NCBI RefSeq assembly: GCF_000003815.2
Contig: NC_049994.1
Coordinates: 13,315,039 to 13,379,038 of the forward strand
Source of the DNA: Branchiostoma floridae
Taxonomy: Eukaryota; Chordata; Leptocardii; Amphioxiformes; Branchiostomatidae
Reading direction: 5' to 3'
Length of the DNA: 64,000 bases
The position numbers and the translations under genes are program-made. The notes below the pieces were generated by a model, which saw only the letters and a list, made by a program, of their open reading frames with translations, did not search any database and had not been told where the DNA came from. Within the stretch, counting starts at the first letter, position 1, and each line of letters starts with the position of its first letter. Of this stretch, positions 1 through 13,000 are shown piece after piece.

Positions 1-604
1 AAACAGTTTATCTCGCCACATCCGGTACCCAAAGCCACTTCACGGCAAAACAAATGGGTTCGAGAAGCAAGGTTGTTACTGCTGTCTGTGTGTTTAACAG
101 AGGTGGCCTGAAGATTTGTGTTCAATTCTTATCGAACAAAAATGTCAAGGTGACCTCAAAAAGCATGGAAAGTTTTCTTGTTGTTTGGGGAGAGGGGGTC
201 ATTTACTCAGGTAGCAGGTTTTAAAATCATTCTTGATCTGTAGTTACTCTCTCTACTTACAACCATTGATTCACAACCAGTAAGGAATTTCGCAACTTCC
301 TATTTATCACATGTTTTACTCAAGAACAAAACTTAATTAGTTAGTCTACATTGCATAGGTTTGGAATGAATAATGGTTTGAAATGAAAATAAATTACATG
401 AAATGGAATGGAAGGAAGTGAAATGAAATGAAATGACAACTCACACAACTGCTAATTTACATGCTAAGCAAATGTTTAACCAACGTTTCGGGTATCTTCT
501 TGTCTTTTAGACTTTTTGAATAAATCATTTGGACCAATCACCGGCCTGTAAAATTTGAATTACAACAACTATCAAACTGTCCTCGTTGCTGAAACGCTTT
601 CCTT
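1..604. other. 3' flank / 3' UTR of the MAM/TSP1 gene
   Basis: No open reading frame of note is present. A short run of AAATG-type repeats (about 378-435, many aaatgaaatg units) is visible. The stretch 20-110 looks like repeat DNA but could not be assigned. The transcript end cannot be fixed from the sequence alone. Confidence 0.4.
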
Positions 605-1085
605 TTATCCATTCGACCATGCACTCGACGCCGTTCTTGGAGGATGGCCATTAGATGGTCTGATCTTCGCCTCATCTCTTTTCTTCTTGTAGATCAGAAA
701 GCCCAGTCCGACGGCGATCAGAAGCACGCCAATACCACCACATGCGGCTCCAGCAAGTACTGCAGTGTTGTCGGATTTTTCGTCAGCGTTTTCTTGGGTC
801 TGGCCGGATGAGATTCCTGGATTAATGGGTTAAAAGGATTCTTCATTTATGAATAAGTCGGACGTTTTACAATAAAACAAATTGTGCTAATTCTTATGTA
901 AAGACTGTCTCCTCTACACAAGTACGAATATAGGAAACACAAAACATCATACTACAATACAACTAGTTAAATCCCTCTTAGGTTGAATAAAGTTATCTGT
1001 GATGATATGAAATATATTTTATCCAATAGATTCGTATCGTCCTAACCTGGTTGCGGACATCCAGTTGTGCCACACTCTTCACCCT
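605..1085 (-). other. Mini-exon and transmembrane/cytosolic last exon of the MAM/TSP1 gene
   Basis: The mini-exon 1085-1047 (39 nt) encodes about 13 residues with a C-GTTG-CPQP pattern, like the last two cysteines of a TSP1 repeat. The last exon, 816-605, encodes a short acidic stalk, a glycine-rich hydrophobic helix (about residues 832-855, [16 protein letters not shown]), a basic stop-transfer KKKR, and a 28-residue cytosolic tail ending in SSAWSNG. No polyadenylation signal was recognised with confidence in 1-604. Confidence 0.85.
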
Positions 1086-4000
1086 CTGGTAGGAAACAAA
1101 CAAAACAAACTTTATTCTGTCTAACATCTGAACATTTCACTACCCTAATAACAGTTATCTAGTATCTCAAGATTCATGTATCAAGACTTACTTTGAGGTT
1201 GGATGACTGGTCACGTTAACAAATTAAGTTATCACAAAATAAAACAGGACTCTCCGTCTTATCATATGCCGTAAATTATTTCAAAGTGTTAAATTCGCCA
1301 CATTTCTAACTAGGCATAGAAACACGATATAAAATACACTATGACGTGACGTCTAACAACAGCTAGCAAAAATATCTAGCAGCTAGCAAAAACAGCCTGA
1401 TTTCCAGCCATATTATTGCTCCCGGCCGAGTCTCTTATGTCCTCTCCGCAAATACTGAGAAGACAAAAGAGACTCGGGAGCTATAATATACGACTGGATA
1501 CAAGGTTAGACCAAGCTGTGAATAATACATTACATAGATATCAAAACTTGACGATTTAAAAAAAAAATAACCATGATCGTTACCAGGACATGGTCCGTTG
1601 TTGCACGGCTCCTCCTCTGTGTCCGTCCCGACCCCGTTACCGTCCCCGGGACAGGTGGCCCCAGGCTCCGCCCCCGCCGTGTCACACTGCCGGGCCCGCT
1701 CCCGGTCCCCCGGCCCGCAGGCAGCAGTGCACTCCGACCAGGAGCCCCATGGACCCCAGTCTGTGTCGGGCAGTGATAGATATGTGTCACAATGAATGAA
1801 GAACTTTGTTGCACATACATTTAATTCTTTTATTTTTGCTGTAAGGCAGCAGTAACCCCAGGCGAGAATGAGGTGACAACTCTCTTCATTTCATTTTCAC
1901 GAACAATTTGCCTTGATCATTGGACAACACATTTGTAACTACTTCTTCTATTTACAGCTTATTTGATATTTGACATTTTTTATTCAAGAACACATGACAA
2001 AGACAATGTGGCGCTACACTAAAGTTATAAAACTGATTTTAACAACGCCACATAACAAAATACAATAGATAAATGAACTCGCGATCAGTTGATCAACATA
2101 TCAAATTTTTATTGATCTTGGCTTCAGCACCCAGTGACCTTACGCGATGTTTGTACACAGAATCATGAATATTTTTGATACTATTTCTATTAAAGTTAGC
2201 TCAGCTGTATGCCATTGTTCACTTTGTGTTGTTTCCTGTACTTATTTGTACAATATAGCAGATAAGGTAATACAGTTGTCGCAGTATGATTTTCGTATTC
2301 ATCTGGCTTAATGGCGTAATTTACCTTTTGAGATTTGAATGGAATCAAACTTGAGCTAAAAAGGGAAGTGTGACGTAGACATACCTGGGCATCGTCCTGT
2401 CTTACACACGTCATATCCGGTTTCCAGATTATCCCCATCATTGTCTCCTGCGCAGGGATTTCCGCCGTATTGGGGTGATGGGGCGTCGCATTCCCTCTCC
2501 CTCACTAGCATCCCTCCGCCACAAGTGACGTTACAAGGGCTTATTTCCTCCCATGGCCCCCACTGTCCGTCCACTGCAGGTAAAAACAATAGAAACAACA
2601 CAACATTGTTAAACATTGTATCATCATACAGGGCTTAATTATTACAAAAATGTCAATACAAGTTAACGTTACCTTCCATAAACTGCATTGCTCCTGTGTC
2701 GTCCCATCCCTTCTTTTTTCAGCGACCGGTGTCTTTTCTCTTGGTTCCCCCAAGTGTGGAATAATCATTACGACCATTTACGTTGATACAAATGTGAAAC
2801 TGCACGACAAATCGGTGTAATAGCCATATGTGGCCTCCTTCGATCAATAGCACTGTGTGGGTAATCAGGTACTTCAGTGTAAGAACACTATGTGGATAAT
2901 CAGGTATCAAATAGGTCAAAGGTTAAAATTGGAGGGAAATCTTGTTTTGCTACGCGCTCACGCGTGGGAGCGATCATTTTCTTCCCTTGTCGTCTCTCCC
3001 AATTTCCTCGTAACGAACGATGACTACCCCAAGAGAGTTCTCCATGGGTTGAATGACCTGAGGGAGCGTGCAGAGCTGACTGACGTGGTTCTGGACGTGG
3101 AAGGGAGAAGGTAAGGTTGGGCGATGGGGGAGGGGGGCACATTTGGCCAGTCCTAGTCCTGCATTTATGGTAGCCTGGAGTTCAGTCTTGTACACTTTAG
3201 TAACGACCTTCGGTCGGAAGCAGACTATTCCTATGACCATCGTTGTAAAACCAGTTGTTTTCATGTATGACTCCAACCCAAGCGAGAAAAAGGAGGAGAT
3301 TTATCCCCCTTGATTTACCCGAGTATTTTTTTAACCTCCTTGGTACATGTTATCAAGGAGCTTTTAAAAGCTCCTTGATGTTATTAGTTAGAAATGCATG
3401 GAGAGGGAAAAATCATACAAAGAATACGAGCGATCGCAGTTTTTGTTTGCGTCTGGGTGTAGTCTATTGCTGGTGCCTACCAAGATGTCAGTAGATTATA
3501 TCTCTAGTTAATATTTCAATTAGCCGATCAAATTATAAGTCAATTTGTACATAAACATAATTAATCTTTTGTCTTCCACTTACTTTCTCAAGTTTCTGCC
3601 TGCAAATAATGATATCTGGTGTATTTTGCCAGCCAGTAGGTACCCAATGTGTTGAGTAATGAGGCTGATTAACGTGGTTGAGTCGCCTCCTCGAGCACGG
3701 GACCCCATTTTACGTCTCTCCCGGAAGACGATTTTGTGGAAAGCTTTGTGAGGCTACAGTCCTTGGTTGGGAGACTCCCATCCAAGAACTGACTGGACCG
3801 TTGCGTTACTTAACTTCCGAGATCGAGGGATCAGGTGTATCCAACGCGCCACGCAGCATCCATCACTGTGACATCATTGCGATTGCTTGTCAAAATTACA
3901 TGTATATGTATGGTCTTCCCCAGTTTCCCCTGCCATCGCACTGTCCTGGCATCGTGCAGTCCCTACTTCCGCAGCATGTTCACCAGCGGCTATGCAGAGG

Positions 4001-7000
4001 TCAAACAGGAGAGAATCCGCATCCAGGATGTGAGTGAGGTAGCCATGGCAACCATTTTGGACTACGCCTACACCGGCTGCCTTCAGACGGAGCCAGACCA
4101 GGTCCAGGCTGTGATGTCTGCAGCCGGACTGCTACAGGTGAGTAGCGAGTAGAGTACAGTAGAATACAGTAGAGTAGATTCCAGGTAGCAGTCTTCTTCA
4201 TTGGCTTTATACTAAAAGTATAGTTTGTGTTCCAATGCCCTGTAGATATGTGCCACTGGGTCTAGTCTTTGTAATAGTATCTAGTCTTTAGTATTCCATG
4301 TAATACTACTCAGGGCTCGAAATACCACCTGCATATGCAGGTTAGTGCAGGTAAAATTGGAGCAGTGCAGGTATTTCTCAAAGCATTTAGCCTATGTGGG
4401 CAAGAACATGCAAATAAAGATCTCAATTTGATATATTCCAGTTGAGTGCAGTGTATGGATGCTGCTCCTGTGGTAAGACCACACATTCAGTTTTCTGACA
4501 TTTGCTTGCACATGATGTTAGGCATAGTAAACTGAGTGTGCCGACTTCAGAGAGAGATGTCCTTGAACTATTTTTATTACTTCCAGGTGGGTTTTGTATG
4601 CTGCAAGGCTGCAGAATACATGAGGGACTTGCTGGACGTATCTAACTGTGTAGATGTGTTGATGTATGCTGACATGCAGGGAAACCAGGCCCTACTAGAG
4701 TCCAGTAGGAGGTACATCGCATCCAGGTCAGTGTATTGGCTGTTACTCTGCTTACACCACAGCAGTTTTAATTGCATGTTTCTCACAACTATAATGTCAA
4801 GTTAGATTGAGGAAACAAACTAGAGATATAGTGTATTGAATGTATCCAGGGTTGGACAAGTCCACTAGCGAAGCCTTTTTACACTAGCCCGAGAAAGTGA
4901 AAGTGAAAGTGCCAATCTGGCAAGCGCATGTCCTTCCCATTTGGGCAAGTAAGATTTTTCAATGAGTGAGAGTTTCATAAACTTGTTACTTTTCACAGTT
5001 ATGGCACCACAGGGGCCAATATGGCCAATAATAAAAGAATTCCATTTGGAAGTGAAAACATTTTTTATGAACTTGCCTGACAGGACAAGGGAATTTTATA
5101 AAACTTGTCCATCCCTGGTTTCAATGTTGGCTTTCTAACAATGAACATGACATCACTAGACAGTCATGCATGGAAATACACATATACTACACATGAACAA
5201 GTAAGATGCAAGCAATGATCATATATATATAGAAATTATATGAGAACAAGAGTGCACAATGGATGTTTAATGTAGGCTTTGTTTTTATGTATATTAACTG
5301 GTCTTGTAACTTCCCCAGGTTCAACCAGGTCGCACAGCAACCATCCTTTCTCCAGTTACCACTTTCCCTGCTCAAATCACTGCTGGACAGGGATGATCTC
5401 TTGACCAACTCAGAAGACGATGTCGTGCAAGCAGCTTTAAGGTGGATCGAATTTGATAAGGAACGCTTGGAACACCTTCCTGCTCTTTGCACTTCCTTTC
5501 GTCGTACCTCTCTCAGGAAGAAACTCCGTAAGGGACTGGAGAGTAAGGTCCCATCAGCAGACCGCAGGTTGGTGTACAGTGACCGCACAGTCGAACGTCT
5601 GGGACAGATGCGAACTAAGATGCAGATTTTTCTTAAGTCTGACTTCCATGGAGCTACTTCCATGCCATCTGCTCCATGCTATGACCCTTCAAGTCGTAAG
5701 GTGTACAAGATGAATTTGCCTGACGGTGTGAGCCACTTCTCGATGACAGTAACTACTGATAACGAGCTTTACTTAGCAGGGCACATCAACGGTGTTGGGA
5801 ACAGACCAATGGTGTCAGAGAAGGCCTTCTACCAGTACAATCACCTGCTGAACTCCTGGGAATCCAGATGTGAGATGATTTCACCAAGAAATGGGTAGGT
5901 AATTAATTTTTGCATGCATGCTATATTGCCATGTCTGGCGTCTATATTTTGATGACATCTTGAATGCACAGGAGTCTTGTATGTAGCAAAAGCATTTGCC
6001 ATAAACAGTTCATCTTGTGTACTGGCATATCAACAGGCTTGAGGCATGATAAAAATCACATGCTTGTACCAATTATATATTACATTACATGTTTTGATGT
6101 ACCGGTAAGCCCCCTCCACACACAAGTATAATCCATATATATACTGTAGTTTTGCAGTGAGATTGTGAGGACCCTATAGTGAGATTGTGAGGACCCTATG
6201 AAATGTACTTCATTGTTTTACACTAGGAGCGATCTAGTGTACGTAAAGGGTTACATCTATGCCATTGGTGGAGACAGTGGAAATACTGTGGAGCGGTACG
6301 ACCCGAGCTGTGACAAGTGGACGTCCATACCACCGGTACCCTTCCCTTCTTACGTGCGCTTCCATCGTGCTGTACCCCTTGATGACAGCATCTACGTCCC
6401 TAGTGAGAAAGGCTGCTACTGCTTCAGTACCACAGAGAACACATGGAAAAATATTGCAGACACGAGGAAACACCCATTGAACCCCCAGGCTGTCGAATAT
6501 GAGGGGCGCATCTACAGTGTCTACTGGAGTGGTTTCTCGTCCTCAGCTGTACAAATGTACAACCCTGAAGACAACACATGGAAACCTTCTGGAGATGGCA
6601 TAAATGGCACATATTTCTCCTGTGACTATGCCATGCTAATGGTGTATAAGAGGTCATATGGGAGATGCTTGTACCTTATCACAGTACGCAGCCAAAAGCA
6701 CCCTGACGATGACTACTTGGACTCACCAGGAAGGAGGTGGCCAAGCATTGACCTCTACGAGTACCGGAAATCAAATGACTCTTGGTCGAAGGTGGACAGT
6801 GAAGACAAAATGGTTCCACCCATCGCAAAGTGGTTAGAAGATGCTGGGAGATGGACATCATGCCTGATGGCACGTATGATCCCGACATCTTTGGGAGACG
6901 GAAGTTCCTATGAAGATGACCAGGAAGTTTCTGACTACAAGTATGGAGAGGAGAGTGATAACTACCTCTCAGATTCGTTTGAAAGTGGACTGTCGGACTG

Positions 7001-10000
7001 CAGTGACAGTGAAGACGACCTGTCTGTTGAAGAGAGTGTTGATGGTGATGAAGACAGGGAGGGCAGAAGTGAAAATGGGAACAATTGAGCTACCAGATAT
7101 TTCCAAAGGCCATAGATATGAGATTGATAACTACCTCTCAGATTCGTTTGAAAGTGGACTGTCGGACTACAGTGACAGTGAAGACGACCTGTCTGATGAA
7201 GAGAGTATTGATGGAGATGAAGACAGGGAGGGTGGGAGTGAAGATGTGGACAATTGAGCTACAAGATATTCCAAAGGCCATAGATCTGACATTGATAACT
7301 ACCTCTCATCAGATTCGTTTAAAAGTGGAATGTCAGACTACAGTGACAGTGAGGACGGCCTTTCAGATGAACAGAGTATTGATGGTGATGAAAACAAGGA
7401 GGGTGGAAGTGAAGATTGGGACGATTGAGCCACCAGTGAGCAGAGGATGTTTGCAAAGGTTAGAAAGTAGCCATAGATAGCAATCCTTGAACAGCACAGA
7501 TCACTCTAATCAGTCAGAGCTTTGTGCTCAGAAGGAAATCAAAGGAAACATGCTACATATTTCTAACATTCCTAACACATTTTGATGGAGTACTAAGAAT
7601 CATGAGACTTGAGATGTCAATGAGTTTGTTCTCACTCTTTGCTTATATACACCTACATGTATGCACCAAAGTCTTGTTCATAGTAGATGAGCACATTTTT
7701 ACTAGATAAAATCACTATTTTTTATTACCAGATAAGAGGTTTAAAGATAGCCTGTGTGCCTTCCTATGGGAGCTCTGGTAAGGTAGACAAAGTTGCACCC
7801 AGATTACTCTAAGCACCACATTTGGTTTGGTTCTTTTAATAGTTTTATTAACCCCTGTATTTTGTTCAAGGTCTTGGGTGAGTTAGAAAGGAATCATAGT
7901 TTACTTTTTGTACACTGTGCTTAAGACTTCACAATATATCATATGAACACATTGTAATGAGTTGTTGCATGGGTTTATTACAGAAAAGTGCAGACATGAC
8001 TTGACTTCCCATGGTTTTCAATTAGTGCATGTGCTCTAGTGGATCAATTGACATCTTAATTGACATCTGGCAGAGGACAGTAGGAAGCATCTACACTGGA
8101 TTATGGTCATGGACACATGGTTGTTTCCTAGTTGAACCTTTAACCACACTAATAAGCCTAAACTTACACCACTTATTCTCTTCCCCAAGAGCGTTTTACC
8201 ACTCAAAAACATCAACAAACTGTCCAGAACACGAGATACCAAAACAGGAAGTTCTGTTGCAGTACCATAGAATGCTGCTAGGAGGCACATCATCGAACTT
8301 CACCTTTTTCCGACCCCTACCCACTTACCAAATATCAAAGTATCCATCCACTTCTTCTCAAATTATGCTATCCATACACGTACACACACTACACCAAAAA
8401 CATAACCTCGGCAAGGGGAGCTAACAACAGATTCCAGATGATGGTTGATTCACACATTTCCCCATCAACATGGGGAAATGTGTCAATCGGGTTGAAAAAG
8501 ACACACTGCGTCTCGAAAGCTCCCAAAGTTGGAAACCTTTTTGTGTGAAATGGATTAAATGGTTTGTTAAAAAAGAAAACATTTCCCCTTATATATGTGC
8601 ATGTACCTACCCGGACATGGATTCCCTGTATCGCACGACCGTGTGTCTTCCTCCTGTCCGTCCCCGTCCATGTCCCCCGGGCAGTCCCTCCCTCCGTGGG
8701 ACGGGGCGGGGTTGTCACACTGCCGGGTCCTGGTCTCCACCCCGCGGCCGCAGGTGGCACTGCAGGAGCCGTAAGATGTCCATGCTCCCCAGCCTCCGTC
8801 AACTGTCATCGTCATCAACACAACAGGCACAAAATATTGTCGATAGGCATCTTTATTTAATGTCATTTTCTCTCAACAACAAAATGAAATTTCAGGGTGG
8901 GAAATTTGCGATTTAGGCATGACAATCGTAACTGTTGTCTTCACCTCCATTGGCCTTCGCATCAAACATCACATCCAAGAAGATAAAGGTATTTCTAAGG
9001 TACAAGGTACAAATACCTTCTCGTACCAACACATCGAATACTATGCGTGCAATTCTATATGCCGTGTCTGTAGAAGAACAAATAAACAAAAGGCTGATGA
9101 CTTTTGTTCACAACATTAATCCAGAGGGCTTTAGAGAGATACCACAGGACACAGGAATGGTACTTTTCACACCTTCAGAAAAAACATGTAAACAAACGGA
9201 CAAACAACAAGAACACACCAGGACATGTCTGTGTCTGACACGGTTGGAACTCCTCATCTGTGCCATCACCATCCGTGTCGCCCTGGCAACCGTTGCCGGT
9301 GTACTGCGGTGCGGGCTCTGTGCACGTCCGCACTCTTTTCTGTGTCCCTCCGCCACAGGACTGACTACATGTCTCCCATGGCAACCACTGGCTCCATCCG
9401 CCATCAACTATCACGATAAGGACAGAATGTGCATTAACATGTGTATGATGTCATGGTCACGTGACTGTAATTGCATGTACAAATTAAGGTCGCATAACAC
9501 AGTATTTATGGGCGACCCCCGTGGACATAAGTAGATCGGGCACAAAATAGGTCGTCGCAGTTCTTGAAAAGCCATAGAAATTTTTCTGTGCACGTCAGCG
9601 AGTCGGAAACTGTGGTGAATAGTAGAGGGATACGTAAGTTTTGAGGCTGTATGAGTTGGGTTACGATGTTTGTTGGGCTGGGTAGAATTTCGCGCACGAA
9701 TCCGGTTCCCGCTACTTCCGTGTGTCGGTTGCAGTATGGTGACCTCCGCTGGGGGTCATTTCAAAGTGTTCTTTCTGGGAAAACGAGACGACAAACTTCA
9801 TCTCGTTTTCACATATGTTGTAGATTATACCCTCAACTCCAACATACCGAATTCTTGTTAGTTACTTTTGCACCCTGATATATTTTTTGAGTCGTCGACC
9901 CACCTCACTTTGGGGTTCTTAACCATGTAAATCCCCATAGGCGAAAAACTGTGTTCTGCTACCTTTAACCAAAGTGGGAATTCCCCAGGGACGGACAACA

Positions 10001-13000
10001 GCATTAAATTTGACTGATATGTTAGGTACTGACGTCGACTGACTTGAACTATAAAATATTTGTTACCGTCAGACCCGCCGTTACCATGGCAACGGCCGCC
10101 AAGACCGCGCCCTATGCTTAAGTATAGGACTTAGTGTGAGCCAATACCCGCTCTACCCCCCCCCCCCCCTTTTTCCGCCGAAAAAAAGACTAACCCCCAA
10201 CCCCAATCACTCAGAACGTTAGAATAAGGTCTGGCAAGCTCTTTGTAGAAGAAAAAGTCAACCTAAATATTAGATTTGTTGAGATAATGAGACCGATTAG
10301 CGGCCCCACAGATGGCCCTTGTACGGGGCCGACACCTGTGCTAGGCGTCGAAGTGCAAAGTTGGCCATATCTCAGGAACCATTTGGATTTCTGCTCTAAA
10401 ACTTGGTACGGTTTTATATCTTGACTAGTTTTATTGTATGAGCGGAAAAAAATCCAAGGTCAAGTTTGCTTAAACCTGACGTCGTGCAACGCCTTGGTTT
10501 AACCGTCCATATCATCATGGTGGACAATAACCGTAGCCACGTGAGTACAAACACCTTACTAGTATGTGGCGCTGTACTTACTTTGTTGTCCTTTTAAATT
10601 ATCTAATGTTATTTTCTTTATCTTGTAGTGCCGCTCTGGTAAGCTATAAAACAACATCAGACTGATGTTGTTTTATACCTTACCAGAGCGACACTACAAG
10701 ATAAAGAAAATAACATTAGATAATTTATCATGCAGGCACTTCAGCTGTGTTACTACAAAAGTAGCCGTCTCCTTTCTCAGCACTGGAACATCAGCACTGA
10801 AAGTCCAGTACCAAGGCAGTCTCAGCACTGGCAGCTTCAGCACTGAAAACACTCCAGTCAGCACTGGAAACCGAGTGCTGAGACTACAATCAGTACTGGA
10901 GCAACTGCAGCTAGTTCCCTAGGAGATACTAGACCATGATCAAGGGCTACAGCTCATACCTGGACATGGATTTGCGTTACACGTCACAACGTCCGTGTCT
11001 GCACCGTCACCGTCGTCATCGCCTACACAGTTGTCGCCACCATGTTGGGGAGGGGGGTTGTCGCACAGCCTCGTTCTCAGCTGTATTCCTCCGCCGCAGG
11101 TAACGTTACACGCGCTGAACCCACTCCAGGGGCTCCATTCACCGTCAACTAAGATAATAATGGGTTACCAAATAATAGTCCGTGTAACGAAAACTCGACT
11201 CTCGGGGGCTTAAACTAGGTGGCCGTTGGATGATAGGCGGGCTGCTATAAGCGCTATTTAATCAGGCTAACCAATTATCATTTGATGATTTGAACAACAT
11301 ATACACGTACGTCAAGTCTTCCTCTGGGTAGTTAACAGATGGCAGGGGTTATTTTCCGTCATAAAGGTTATCTAAGGGATGGATGGACTAAAAAGTAACT
11401 GGAAAGGCCCTAATAAAACAATGCATAACACATTGACACCTATGTATGTTTACCAACCTTTCGACTCGTATGGTGCTATACTATCAGTGAATGTCAACTT
11501 ACTCGGACATGGACCCTCATCACAGGGCTGTCTGAAGGAACTAGATCCCATACACTGCATCCCGCCATGCTGAGGAGCTGGACTGTCACAGTGTCTCTCT
11601 GTAGGCTGAAGACCCTGGCCACATGTCACACTACAGTCCCCGGCCGCCTGCCACGGGCCCCAGCCGCCATCAACTGGAAAGGGCATAAAAGACTAAGTAA
11701 CTGTTATGATAGAGGGTAAAGCCACGTGTGCCCTATTCACTATACACCTGGAATGAGCACAAAAAGCTTTGGTTGCTATTAGATATGTTTGAGCGCTGTG
11801 CATATGTCACGTTTTATGTTTGGGTTCCGATTTATAGTCAGATGTGCCCCAGCTAGTCACGATACATTGGAAATGATCACTGAAAGCTTTCAATTGTTTC
11901 CTGTTACTCATGTTTGAGCGCTGCCAAAGCCATGCTTCATATATTGGGATTCAGGATAACAGATACACATTCCGTGGTCATCATACACATGCAAATGACC
12001 ACATTAGTTTGCTCACAGTTATGATTGAGCACTGTAGAAGTTTTGAATATGTTAAATGACAAAACAAAATCTGATGCGTAAAGATATACTGTCAAAATGT
12101 ACAAGCTGAAGTTTTTCAGAAACTGCTACAGTTATGAAATAGGACGTTCTATGAAAACATCCAACGTGCTTAGAGTTGGTTGCAATTGTTAATGGAGAGA
12201 GGACAAAGTCATTGACCCAAAGACACTTGCAAGGCTCATGGGTTTTTTCTTCACCAATGGATCACATGTATGTCATATAACAGCTGCGTCGATTGTTTTT
12301 AAGTCATTCCTTTCCATACTTTAAGCGTCTATTGAATTCGTGCAGCCTTGATTACTTTATGTGCCAGAAAAATTCTGACAAATAGCATTAAAACTGTCTA
12401 TTCGTGTTATTGTTGGCCGACAGGTTTGGCAACAAATTTATTTGTTGTGCACGAATCTCAGAAAATTAATCACATCATGGAGTAAGGATAAGCCTGGATA
12501 AGTCTGTCTGTAAACAACGTACCCGGACAAGGTTGTTTGTTACAATCCTGTTGTTCCGTGTCCGCCATGTCCCCATCGTCATCACCGACACACGTGAAGC
12601 CGTAAGGCGGCGGTGGGCTGTCGCAGTGCCGGGTTCTGCTTTGTATCCCTCCGCCGCAGGTGGCTGTGCAGTCGGTCCAGTTTCCCCAACCTCCCCAGCC
12701 TCCGTATGCTGTTGTGGGAGGGTAACACAAATCAATATACGCCTAAATGTATAACTACATGTACAGTCATTGGCAGACTGAACAAAGGTTCAACTATGGT
12801 TGAACTATGCGGCTCCAGATGTGTTACTGAGTGATGACTGCGTTGGTCGGTTAGCTTAGGAATGAGTCCACTCTAATAAATGCTGTACATGTCATATACA
12901 TTCACGTCATCACCAGGATTAAGTACAAGTACATCATTGATAGTATGTTAGATGTTTGAAATACATTGAAGCAAAACGCCCACCTTCGCACGTTTCATTC

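Larger units (their letters stand above)
1584..12708 (-). other. Array of seven thrombospondin type 1 repeats, one exon each
   Basis: Each exon is symmetric phase 1-1 and carries the WxxW start, the C-x-x-T/S-C-G core and the final CNxxPCPG pattern. W-x-x-W is the family's C-mannosylation motif, and the T/S before the second Cys is the O-fucosylation position. Repeats 1-6 keep that T/S; repeat 7 (1760-1584) has CTAACG and so lacks it. Repeats 1, 3, 4, 5 and 6 carry an extra GDxDGD loop, repeat 7 has a decayed form (GDGNGVG), and repeat 2 (11673-11503) lacks it. Confidence 0.9.

Noticed and set aside
1573..1776. Plus-strand open frames opposite the last TSP1 repeat
   Set aside because: They are antisense shadows of a GC-rich coding exon whose minus frame gives a full TSP1 repeat with proper splice sites.
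10597..10727. A microRNA precursor
   Set aside because: The stem is far too long and has essentially no loop, so a foldback element or inverted duplication fits better.
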